Shown here piece by piece: positions 1 through 5,678 of a DNA stretch of 6,757 nucleotides. Source of the DNA: VGRF01 sp964460485 (GTDB lineage Bacteria > Myxococcota_A > UBA9160 > UBA6930); NCBI GenBank assembly GCA_964460485.1, contig CAYWRY010000191.1:1-6757 (forward strand). The letters are read 5' to 3'. Position 1 is the stretch's first letter, and every line of letters starts with the position of its first letter. The notes beneath the pieces were generated by a model. It made no database searches. It had not been told where the DNA came from and saw only the letters and a program-made list of their open reading frames with translations. A program made the translations under genes and the position numbers.

Positions 1-13
1 CTAGGCCAAACGC

Positions 14-36
14 CCCGTCCGCTCGTCGCGGACGGG
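14..36 (-). terminator. Perfect 9-bp stem-loop downstream of the P450 gene; possible terminator
   Basis: The arm at 14-22 (cccgtccgc) pairs perfectly with 28-36 (gcggacggg) around a 5-base loop (tcgtc). Read on the minus strand, the hairpin lies about 140 bases beyond the P450 stop codon and is followed by gcgttt, only a very short T run. It could end P450 transcription or act as a protective 3' structure. Without a proper T tract it is not a textbook intrinsic terminator, and it could instead belong to a neighbouring gene outside the window. The rest of 1-178 shows no convincing gene, tRNA or repeat. Confidence 0.35.
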
Positions 37-178
37 ACGCCGGCCCCGGCTCGCGTGCTGGCAGGGCTACCCGCGCGGGCCGCGAGATCTGCGGCGGGTC
101 CGGTTTGCGGCTGGAGCGCCCGCCCGGGGCCTCAACCCGCGGCGAGTCCGCCGGTTGCGCGACCCCGCGCCGCGGCCT

Positions 179-1453
179 TTACCCCTGCAGCGGCAGCGCG
201 ATCGGACCGCGCAGCAGGACCGACGGCCGGTAGGTCACAGCGCTCGGATCGCCGGCGAGCTTCGGGAAGCGGCGCAGCAGCGCGCCGAGCGCCAGCTCGG
301 CCTCGAGCCGCGCGAGCGGCGCTCCGAGGCAGAAGTGCGGGCCGGCCCCGAAGGCGAGGTGGCGGTTGTCCGCACGCCCGACGTCGAGGCGATGCGGCGC
401 CACGAACTGCGCAGGGTCGTGGTTCGCCGCGCCGAGCAGCAGTGCCACGGGGCGCCCGCGCCCGATGCGGTGCCCGCCCCAATCTAGGTCCTCGCGCGCC
501 ACGCGGTCGGTGAACTGCACCGGCGAGTCGAAGCGGAGGAACTCCTCGACGGCGGTGGGCATCAGCGCAGGCTCCGAGCGCAGCCGCTCCGCCTGGTCGG
601 GGAAGCGCAGCAGCGCGAGCACCGCGTTCGCGACGAGGTTGGTCGTCGTCTCGTGCCCCGCCGCGAGCAGCAGCGTGCACAGCGAGAGCAGCTCGGCCTC
701 CCCGAGGGCGCGCTCGTCCGGGGCCGCGCCGCCGCCCTCCGCCGCGAGCATGGCCGAGAGCAAGTCGTCGCGCGGCTCCGCGCGGCGCAGCGCGAGCATC
801 CCGCGGAAGTAGCCGGCGAGCGCCGCCGCCGACTCGCGCGCGCGCGCCATGCCGCGCTCGGCGTTCAGCGGGTCGATGATCTGCACCACGCCGTTCGACC
901 AGTGGCGGAACTGCGCCCGGTCGCTCGCCGGGATGCCCAGCAGCTCGGCGATCACGATCACCGGCAGCGGGTGGGCGAGGTCGCGCACCAGCTCGAAGTC
1001 GCGGCGCGCGGCAGCCGCGTCGAGCAGCTCCTCGACGATCGCCTCGATGCGCGGGCGCAACGCCGCGACCCGGCGCGGCGTGAAGGCGCGGTTCACGGCG
1101 CCGCGGATGCGCGCGTGGTCGGCCCCGTCGAGGTTCAGCAGGTTGCGGTCGATCAGATTCAGGAAGTCCGGCGCGTCGCGATTCATCCAGCGGATCAGCC
1201 GGAAGGGCGCGGCCTGGCTGCGGTCGGCGGAGAAGCGCGGGTCGCGCAGCAGGGCGCTGACGTCCGCGTAGCGGCTCGCGACGTACAGGCCGAGCGGCGC
1301 GCGATACAGCCCGCCCGCCTCGCGTACGCGCGCGTAGGCCGGGTACGGGTCGCGGCGATTCGCGGACAGGAACGGGTTGAACAGCCCGATCGCCGGCGAG
1401 AGCAGGCGCAGCAGCCAGTCATGGCGCACGAGCCACTGCAAGAGGCGAAGCAT
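179..1453 (-). CDS. Cytochrome P450
   Basis: This 424-residue haem-thiolate monooxygenase matches the usual length of bacterial class I P450s. It would insert one oxygen atom from O2 into an organic substrate, using electrons from a separate ferredoxin and reductase that are not in this window. Visible motifs in order: a C-helix DHARIR around residues 112-117; the I-helix oxygen-activation motif AGHETT at 265-270; the K-helix ExxR at E304-R307; and the haem-binding loop FGAGPHFCLG at 368-377, with C375 as the proximal ligand. The N-terminus (about residues 1-30) is rich in Leu and Trp but broken by Arg, His and Asp. It looks like an amphipathic helix rather than a clean membrane anchor. The ATG start is supported by gagga on the minus strand (complement of 1460-1464), 6 bases upstream. 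The stop is TAA. The gene is divergent from the molybdenum hydroxylase operon. The family is certain, but the subfamily and substrate cannot be told from motifs alone. Confidence 0.96.
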   Translation of the reverse strand: MLRLLQWLVRHDWLLRLLSPAIGLFNPFLSANRRDPYPAYARVREAGGLYRAPLGLYVASRYADVSALLRDPRFSADRSQAAPFRLIRWMNRDAPDFLNLIDRNLLNLDGADHARIRGAVNRAFTPRRVAALRPRIEAIVEELLDAAAARRDFELVRDLAHPLPVIVIAELLGIPASDRAQFRHWSNGVVQIIDPLNAERGMARARESAAALAGYFRGMLALRRAEPRDDLLSAMLAAEGGGAAPDERALGEAELLSLCTLLLAAGHETTTNLVANAVLALLRFPDQAERLRSEPALMPTAVEEFLRFDSPVQFTDRVAREDLDWGGHRIGRGRPVALLLGAANHDPAQFVAPHRLDVGRADNRHLAFGAGPHFCLGAPLARLEAELALGALLRRFPKLAGDPSAVTYRPSVLLRGPIALPLQG

Positions 1454-1557
1454 CGTCGGTCCTCGGCGCGCTCGCGGAATCGTACGCGAAAGCCCGCAGC
1501 GAGCAGGGGCGGTTCTCCACTAACCTCGTCTCTTCTCCAGCCAGGAGGCACGGTGCG
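1454..1557. promoter_or_regulatory. Divergent intergenic region between the P450 and molybdenum hydroxylase genes
   Basis: These 104 bases must hold the start signals for both the leftward P450 and the rightward operon, unless the promoters lie within the genes. A strong Shine-Dalgarno, aggagg at 1543-1548, sits 9 bases before the large-subunit ATG. The complement of 1460-1464 gives gagga for the P450. A TAnnnT-like hexamer (taacct, 1521-1526) lies in the most A/T-rich part but has no convincing -35 partner. A short inverted repeat, tcgcg at 1472-1476 and cgcga at 1485-1489 with cgtacg inside, could be an operator, but such repeats arise easily in DNA this rich in G and C. The region is supported as regulatory by its position; individual promoter boxes are not. 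Confidence 0.5.
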
Positions 1558-3837
1558 ATGGTGACCAGCGACGGGAACGGCGCGGACAGGAAGTACAAGT
1601 GGGTCGGCACGCGTCCGATCCGGCACGACGGCGTCGACAAGGTCACGGGCAAGGCGAACTTCGGCGCCGACCTCTCGTTCCCCGACATGCTGTGGGGAAG
1701 GCTGCTGCGCAGCCCGCACGCCCACGCCGTGATCAAGCGCATCGACACGTCGAAGGCGCTGAAGATCGACGGCGTGAAGGCGATCGTGACCGCGGCCGAC
1801 CTCCCGAACCTGGGCTCGGCGGAGGCTGCCGGCGGGGAAGGGCACAGCGGCGACTTCCGCGACCTTTCCCGCAACTGCCTGGCGCGCGAGAAGGTGCTGT
1901 ACCACGGCCACGCGCTCGCGGCCGTCGCGGCCACCTCGCTGGAGATTGCGGACCAGGCGCTCGCCGCGATCGCCGTCGAGTACGAGGTGCTGGCGCCCGT
2001 GAACTCGATCGACGAGGCGCTCGCCCCCGGCGCGCCGATCCTGCACCCGGACCTGCGCACGAAAAACGTCAAGGACTCGGGGCCCACCAACGTCGCCTCG
2101 CGCATCGCGTTCGCGAAGGGGGATGCCGACAAGGGCTTCGCCGACGCCGAGGTGGTGATCGAGCGGACCTACCGCACGCAGACGGTCCACCAGGGCTACA
2201 TCGAGCCGCATGCCGTGGTCGCGCGCACGAACGCCGACGGCCAGTCGATCGTGTGGTGCTGCACGCAGGGCGCCTTCATGGTGCGCAGCTACTGCGCCGC
2301 GGTGCTGGGCCTCGGGCTCGCGCAGCTCAAGGTGATCCCGAGCGAGATCGGCGGCGGCTTCGGCGGCAAGACGACTATCTACACCGAGCCGATCGCCGTG
2401 CTGCTCTCCCGCAAGACGGGCCGGCCCGTGAAGATGGTGATGACGCGCGAGGAGGTGTTCCGCGCCACCGGGCCGGCCGGCGGATCGAAGGTCGAGATCC
2501 GCCTCGGCGCGAAGCGCAACGGCAAGCTCGTGGCGGCGCGCGCGCGACTCTGGTTCGACGCGGGCGGCTTCCCCGGCTCGCCGGTCGGCGCCGGCTCGAT
2601 GACGGTGTTCGCGTCCTACGACATTCCGAACTGCGCGATCGAAGGCTTCGACGTGGTGACGTCGCGGCCGAAGACGGCGGCCTACCGCGCGCCTGGCGCG
2701 CCGCAGGCGGCGTTCGCCATGGAGCAGGCGATGGACGAGCTGGCCGCGGAGCTGAAGGTCGACCCGATCGACCTGCGCCTCGCGAACGCGGCGAAGGAGG
2801 GCACGCAGGCGCCCTACGGCGCGCGCTTCAACCGCATCGGCTTCGTCGAGACGCTCGAGGCTGCGAAGCGCCATCCGCACTACCGCGCGCCGCTCGGCCC
2901 CAATCAGGGTCGCGGCGTCGCCGCGGGCTTCTGGTTCAACGTGGGCATGATGTCGAGCGCCGAGGTTCACCTCAGCGAGGACGGCGCGGCGACCGTGATC
3001 ACCGGCAACCCGGACATCGGCGGCTCGCGCGCCTCGATGGCGATCTGCGCCGCCGAAGAGCTGGGCATCGACGTGACGAAGATCCGCCCGGTCGTCGGCG
3101 ACACGGACACCGCCGGCTACTGCGATCTGACCGGCGGCAGCCGCGTGACGTTCGCGACGGGCCTGGCCGTGATCGAGGCGTCGCGCGACGTGGTGGCCCA
3201 GCTGCGCCAGCGCGCCGCGAAGATGTGGGGCTGCGACGTGGCACAGGTGGAGTTCGCCGACGGGCGCTGCCTTCCGGCGAAGGGCTCGGGGCTCGACAAG
3301 GCGCCGCTCACCGTCGCCGAGATCGCAAAGGCGATGGGCAAGACGGGCGGCCCGATCAACGGCCGCGCGCAGGTGAATCCGCAGGGCGCGGGCCCCGGCT
3401 TTGCGACGCATCTGTGCGACGTGCAGGTCGATCCCGACACCGGCCGCGTCGACGTGCTCCGCTACACGGCGATCCAGGACGCCGGGCGCGCGGTGCATCC
3501 CGCGTACGTCGAAGGCCAGATCCAGGGCGGCGCAGCGCAAGGCATCGGCTGGGCGCTTCACGAGGAGTACGTCTACGACGCGAAGGGCGTGATGGAGAAC
3601 GCGGGCTTCCTCGACTACCGCATGCCGGTCGCCAGCGACCTGCCGATGATCGACGCGGTCGTGCTCGAGGTGCCGAATCCGGGCCACCCCTACGGCGTGC
3701 GTGGCGTCGGCGAGACGCCGATCGTGGCGCCGCTCGCGACGGTGGCGAACGCGGTGAAGAACGCGACGGGCGTGCGCATGACGGAGCTGCCGATCTCGCC
3801 GCCGCGCCTGCTCGCCGCGCTCCAGGCGCGCGCGTAG
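1558..3837 (+). CDS. Xanthine dehydrogenase-family molybdopterin-binding (large) subunit
   Basis: This 759-residue catalytic subunit belongs to the molybdenum hydroxylase (xanthine oxidase/CO dehydrogenase/aldehyde oxidoreductase) superfamily and holds the Mo-molybdopterin cofactor, where substrate is hydroxylated with oxygen from water. An N-terminal a/b hammerhead domain (about residues 15-135) is followed by the two cofactor-binding domains. Motifs: HQGYIEPHA at 211-219; GGGFGGK at 265-271; active-site loop AYRAPGAPQ at 375-383; DIGGSRAS at 486-493; TGGSR at 525-529; GQIQGGAAQGIG at 653-664; and GVGE with the presumed catalytic base E719. The residue matching the Cu-binding Cys of form I CO dehydrogenase is A378, and T272 replaces the Glu that recognises purines in xanthine oxidase, so CO and xanthine are unlikely substrates. 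No Tat or Sec signal is seen, so the protein is likely cytoplasmic. The start is fixed by aggagg 9 bases upstream. It is the first gene of an operon that also encodes its FAD and Fe-S partners. The substrate is unknown; aromatic aldehydes, N-heterocycles or acyl-CoA esters are possible. Confidence 0.96.
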   Translation: MVTSDGNGADRKYKWVGTRPIRHDGVDKVTGKANFGADLSFPDMLWGRLLRSPHAHAVIKRIDTSKALKIDGVKAIVTAADLPNLGSAEAAGGEGHSGDFRDLSRNCLAREKVLYHGHALAAVAATSLEIADQALAAIAVEYEVLAPVNSIDEALAPGAPILHPDLRTKNVKDSGPTNVASRIAFAKGDADKGFADAEVVIERTYRTQTVHQGYIEPHAVVARTNADGQSIVWCCTQGAFMVRSYCAAVLGLGLAQLKVIPSEIGGGFGGKTTIYTEPIAVLLSRKTGRPVKMVMTREEVFRATGPAGGSKVEIRLGAKRNGKLVAARARLWFDAGGFPGSPVGAGSMTVFASYDIPNCAIEGFDVVTSRPKTAAYRAPGAPQAAFAMEQAMDELAAELKVDPIDLRLANAAKEGTQAPYGARFNRIGFVETLEAAKRHPHYRAPLGPNQGRGVAAGFWFNVGMMSSAEVHLSEDGAATVITGNPDIGGSRASMAICAAEELGIDVTKIRPVVGDTDTAGYCDLTGGSRVTFATGLAVIEASRDVVAQLRQRAAKMWGCDVAQVEFADGRCLPAKGSGLDKAPLTVAEIAKAMGKTGGPINGRAQVNPQGAGPGFATHLCDVQVDPDTGRVDVLRYTAIQDAGRAVHPAYVEGQIQGGAAQGIGWALHEEYVYDAKGVMENAGFLDYRMPVASDLPMIDAVVLEVPNPGHPYGVRGVGETPIVAPLATVANAVKNATGVRMTELPISPPRLLAALQARA

Positions 3838-3842
3838 GGCAA

Positions 3843-3879
3843 GCGGCGCTTCGCCGCGCGCAGCGAGGCGGAGTCCTCG
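3843..3879. other. Two tandem small hairpins after the large-subunit gene
   Basis: In the 118-base gap between the large subunit and the MoaD-like gene, gcggcg at 3843-3848 pairs with cgccgc at 3852-3857 around ctt, and cgagg at 3864-3868 pairs with cctcg at 3875-3879 around cggagt. Neither is followed by a T run. They could be 3'-stabilising or attenuating structures that lower expression of the downstream genes relative to the large subunit. A partial direct repeat follows: cggagtc at 3869-3875 recurs at 3888-3894 in similar flanks. GC-rich DNA forms such short stems by chance, so the function is speculative. Confidence 0.3.
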
Positions 3880-3955
3880 AAGCCGAGCGGAGTCGAACGG
3901 TGGCTGCCATGCAACACGGGCGAAGCACGACATGTGAACGAGAGGAACGGAGCGA

Positions 3956-4201
3956 ATGGCCGTCGTGACCGTGCCGCCGTCGCTGCGCGCGTTGACGGGA
4001 GCCGAGCGCGTGACGCTCTCGGCCCCAAACGTGAGCGCGCTGCTCAGCGCCCTCGAGGCGCGCTTCCCGGGCTTCGCCGAGACGCTCGGCCCGCGCTTCT
4101 CCGTCGCCATCGACGGAGACATCCGCGGCAACGCCGACTACGACCCGCTGGCCGACGACACCGAGGTGACCTTCCTGCCGCCGATCGCCGGCGGCCGCTG
4201 A
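3956..4201 (+). CDS. MoaD/ThiS-family sulfur-carrier-like protein with Gly-Gly-Arg end
   Basis: This 81-residue protein has the length and pattern of the ubiquitin-fold sulfur carriers MoaD and ThiS: a first strand (MAVVTVPPSLRALTG), a helix (about 26-45, VSALLSALEARFPGFAETL), a central strand with SVAIDGDIRGN (49-59), and a final strand, DDTEVTFLPPIAGG (67-80). Family members are adenylated and thiocarboxylated on the terminal Gly of an exposed GG and then donate sulfur, MoaD for molybdopterin. Here the tail is G79-G80-R81, with one extra residue after the pair. A peptidase would have to remove the Arg before activation; otherwise the protein works differently. The start has gagga at 3942-3946, 9 bases upstream. 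It sits between the large and medium subunit genes, so a role in making or sulfurating the molybdenum cofactor of this enzyme is the simplest inference. No MoaE, MoeB-like activator or JAMM peptidase is in the window. The family call is firm; the role is inferred. Confidence 0.87.
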   Translation: MAVVTVPPSLRALTGAERVTLSAPNVSALLSALEARFPGFAETLGPRFSVAIDGDIRGNADYDPLADDTEVTFLPPIAGGR

Positions 4202-4246
4202 AGCGCGCGGCGTGCGCGCGCAGAGAGAACAGGAGACTCCCCCATC

Positions 4247-5116
4247 ATGCAGAAGTCGTACGAAGCGCCGCGCTCGCTGGACGAGGCGCTCGCGTCCCTC
4301 GCGAAGCACGGCGGCGCCGCGCGCGTGCTCGCGGGCGGCACCGACCTGCTCGTGCAGATGCGCAGCGGCGCGAGGCAGCCCGCGGTTCTGGTCGACGTGA
4401 AGCGCATCCCGGAGCTGACCGCGATCTCTCTCGACGCGTCCGGGGCGACGATCGGCGCGGCGGTATGCGGCGACGAGCTCTCGATGCACGCGGAGCTCGC
4501 CGCGCTCTGGCCGGGCTTGTTCGAGGCAGCCGCGCTGATCGGCTCGAAGCAGGTGCAGGGCCGCGCGTCGATCGGCGGGAACCTGTGTAACGCCTCGCCC
4601 GCCGCCGACAGCACGCCCGCGCTGATCGCGAACGAGGCGACCTGCCTGGTGGCCGGGCCGAACGGGCGCCGAGAGGTGCCCGTCGAGAAGTTCAACCTCG
4701 GCCCCGGCAGGAACTGTCTGGCGGATGGCGAGCTGCTCGTGGCGCTGCGCCTGGCGCGGCCCGCGGCGCGCACCGCCGACGCCTACCTGCGCCTCATCCC
4801 GCGCACCGAGATGGACATCGCCGTGGTGGGTGCGGGCGTGCGCGTGACGCTGGACGCGAGCGGCGTGTGCAGCGCGGCGCGCGTCGCGCTCGGCGCCGTC
4901 GGACCCACCGCGTTCCTCGTGCCCGAGGCCGGCGCCGCGCTGGTCGGCAAACGCGTCGACGACGCCTCGCTCGCCGCCGCCGCTGCCGCGGCCTCCGCCG
5001 CCGCGCGCCCGATCGACGACAAGCGCGGCACGATTCCCTACCGCAAGCACGTCTCGGGCGTCCTCACCCGGCGCGCGGCGCGCATCGCCGCCGATCGCGC
5101 CGCGGCCCGCTCGTAA
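4247..5116 (+). CDS. FAD-binding (medium) subunit of a molybdenum hydroxylase
   Basis: This 289-residue subunit has the usual length of CoxM/CutM-type FAD proteins. It takes electrons from the small-subunit [2Fe-2S] clusters and passes them to an external acceptor. Two hallmark FAD-binding motifs are present: AGGTDLL at 29-35 and ASIGGNLCNASPAAD at 107-121, the second corresponding to the TIGGN motif of the family. The C-terminal part (about 180-285) fits the CO dehydrogenase flavoprotein C-terminal domain, including the Ala-rich helix before RPIDDKRG and the YRKHV segment at 265-269. The ATG follows aggag (4231-4235) by 11 bases and starts 45 bases after the MoaD-like gene, so translation within one operon mRNA is likely. 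The gene order large, carrier, medium, small differs from the coxM-S-L order of classic CO dehydrogenase operons. No key motif is missing. The electron acceptor (O2, quinone or another protein) cannot be predicted. Confidence 0.95.
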   Translation: MQKSYEAPRSLDEALASLAKHGGAARVLAGGTDLLVQMRSGARQPAVLVDVKRIPELTAISLDASGATIGAAVCGDELSMHAELAALWPGLFEAAALIGSKQVQGRASIGGNLCNASPAADSTPALIANEATCLVAGPNGRREVPVEKFNLGPGRNCLADGELLVALRLARPAARTADAYLRLIPRTEMDIAVVGAGVRVTLDASGVCSAARVALGAVGPTAFLVPEAGAALVGKRVDDASLAAAAAAASAAARPIDDKRGTIPYRKHVSGVLTRRAARIAADRAAARS

Positions 5117-5142
5117 CCACAGCCACGCAGCCGGAGACAACC

Positions 5143-5616
5143 ATGCGCAAGCTCCATGTGGAGACCACGATCAACGGCGAAGCCGCCGAGTTCCTGTGCG
5201 AGCCGCACCAGACGCTCCTCGACGTGCTCCGAAACGCCGTCGGCCTGACCGGCGTGAAGGAAGGCTGCGCGACCGGCGACTGCGGCGCGTGCAGCGTGAT
5301 CTTCGACGGCCGCCTCACCTGCGCATGCCTCGTGCTCGCCGCCGAAGCCCAGGGCCGCACGATCGAGACCGTCGAGGGCGTCGCCAAGCCCGGCGAGCTG
5401 CATCCCGTGCAGCAGAAGCTGCTCGAGCATGCGGGCCTTCAGTGCGGCGTGTGCACGCCGGGCATCGTGGTGGCGGCGAAGGCGCTGCTCGAGCGGAATC
5501 CGGATCCGACGGAGAAGGAGATCCGCTTCGGGCTCGCCGGCAACCTGTGCCGCTGCACGGGTTACGACAAGATCATCCGCGCCGTGCAGGACGCCGCAGC
5601 GGCGATGCGCGCCTGA
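5143..5616 (+). CDS. 2x[2Fe-2S] iron-sulfur (small) subunit of a molybdenum hydroxylase
   Basis: This 157-residue CoxS-type subunit carries electrons from the Mo centre to FAD. The N-terminal plant-ferredoxin-like domain has the cluster ligands C42, C47, C50 (GCATGDCGAC) and C62. An additional cysteine, C60, lies just before the last ligand (TCAC). The C-terminal helical domain binds the second cluster through C101 and C104 (QCGVCTPG) and C136 and C138 (LCRCTGY). The start at ATG 5143 is chosen because ggag (5133-5136) lies 6 bases upstream and the family N-terminus (a first strand, then ING) begins here. The same reading frame stays open upstream to 4867, but that part overlaps the medium-subunit gene and looks like arginine-rich out-of-frame translation. 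The gene begins 26 bases after the medium-subunit stop and is the last gene of the operon. All eight ligands are intact, so the complex should be functional. Confidence 0.96.
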   Translation: MRKLHVETTINGEAAEFLCEPHQTLLDVLRNAVGLTGVKEGCATGDCGACSVIFDGRLTCACLVLAAEAQGRTIETVEGVAKPGELHPVQQKLLEHAGLQCGVCTPGIVVAAKALLERNPDPTEKEIRFGLAGNLCRCTGYDKIIRAVQDAAAAMRA

Positions 5617-5649
5617 ACCGCGCGCAACCGGACGCCTTCGTCGCGCCGA

Positions 5650-5678
5650 ACCCGAAAGGGGTCGGACCCCGAGCGGGT
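5650..5678. terminator. Nested hairpin between convergent genes; possible bidirectional terminator
   Basis: An inner stem, ggggt (5658-5662) with acccc (5666-5670) around cgg, is enclosed by an outer stem, acccg (5650-5654) with cgggt (5674-5678), with a symmetric internal loop (aaa opposite gag). It lies just after the small-subunit stop codon, and its right arm touches the stop codon (complement of 5678-5680) of the convergent oxidoreductase gene. This is where a shared terminator is expected. There is no T tract in either direction, so Rho-independent termination is not assured. The inner 13-base palindrome-like unit could also be a copy of a dispersed intergenic repeat. Confidence 0.45.

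Noticed and set aside
1..178. A tRNA, small protein or gene end in the left flank
   Set aside because: No cloverleaf, no T-loop sequence and no plausible coding pattern; only a hairpin at 14-36 stands out.
653..1564. A 303-codon plus-strand open frame antisense to the P450 gene
   Set aside because: Arg/Gln/Ala-rich with no domain; the minus strand carries the complete P450 signature set.
1558..3837. Identification as aerobic CO dehydrogenase large subunit (coxL)
   Set aside because: The Cu-binding Cys of the form I loop is absent (A378) and the form II AYRGAGR loop is not matched, so only the superfamily is supported.
3909..3968. A 19-codon ORF (begins MQHGRSTTCE) overlapping the start of the MoaD-like gene, as a possible leader peptide
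   Set aside because: No ribosome site before it, no run of regulatory codons, and no conserved feature; most likely a chance frame.
1195..4131. A 978-codon open frame on the minus strand, antisense to the large-subunit gene
   Set aside because: Its composition is Arg/Ala/His-rich and shows no domain. It is the stop-poor antisense frame expected opposite a GC-rich gene whose sense frame carries clear molybdenum hydroxylase motifs.
3356..5140. A 594-codon minus-strand open frame opposite the carrier and FAD-subunit genes
   Set aside because: Low-complexity Arg/Ala/Gly-rich translation without recognisable motifs; the plus-strand genes have family motifs and ribosome sites.
4867..5142. A longer N-terminus for the iron-sulfur subunit from an upstream in-frame start
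   Set aside because: The extra 92 residues are Arg-rich, overlap the FAD-subunit gene in another frame and have no counterpart in the family; ATG 5143 has a well-placed ggag.
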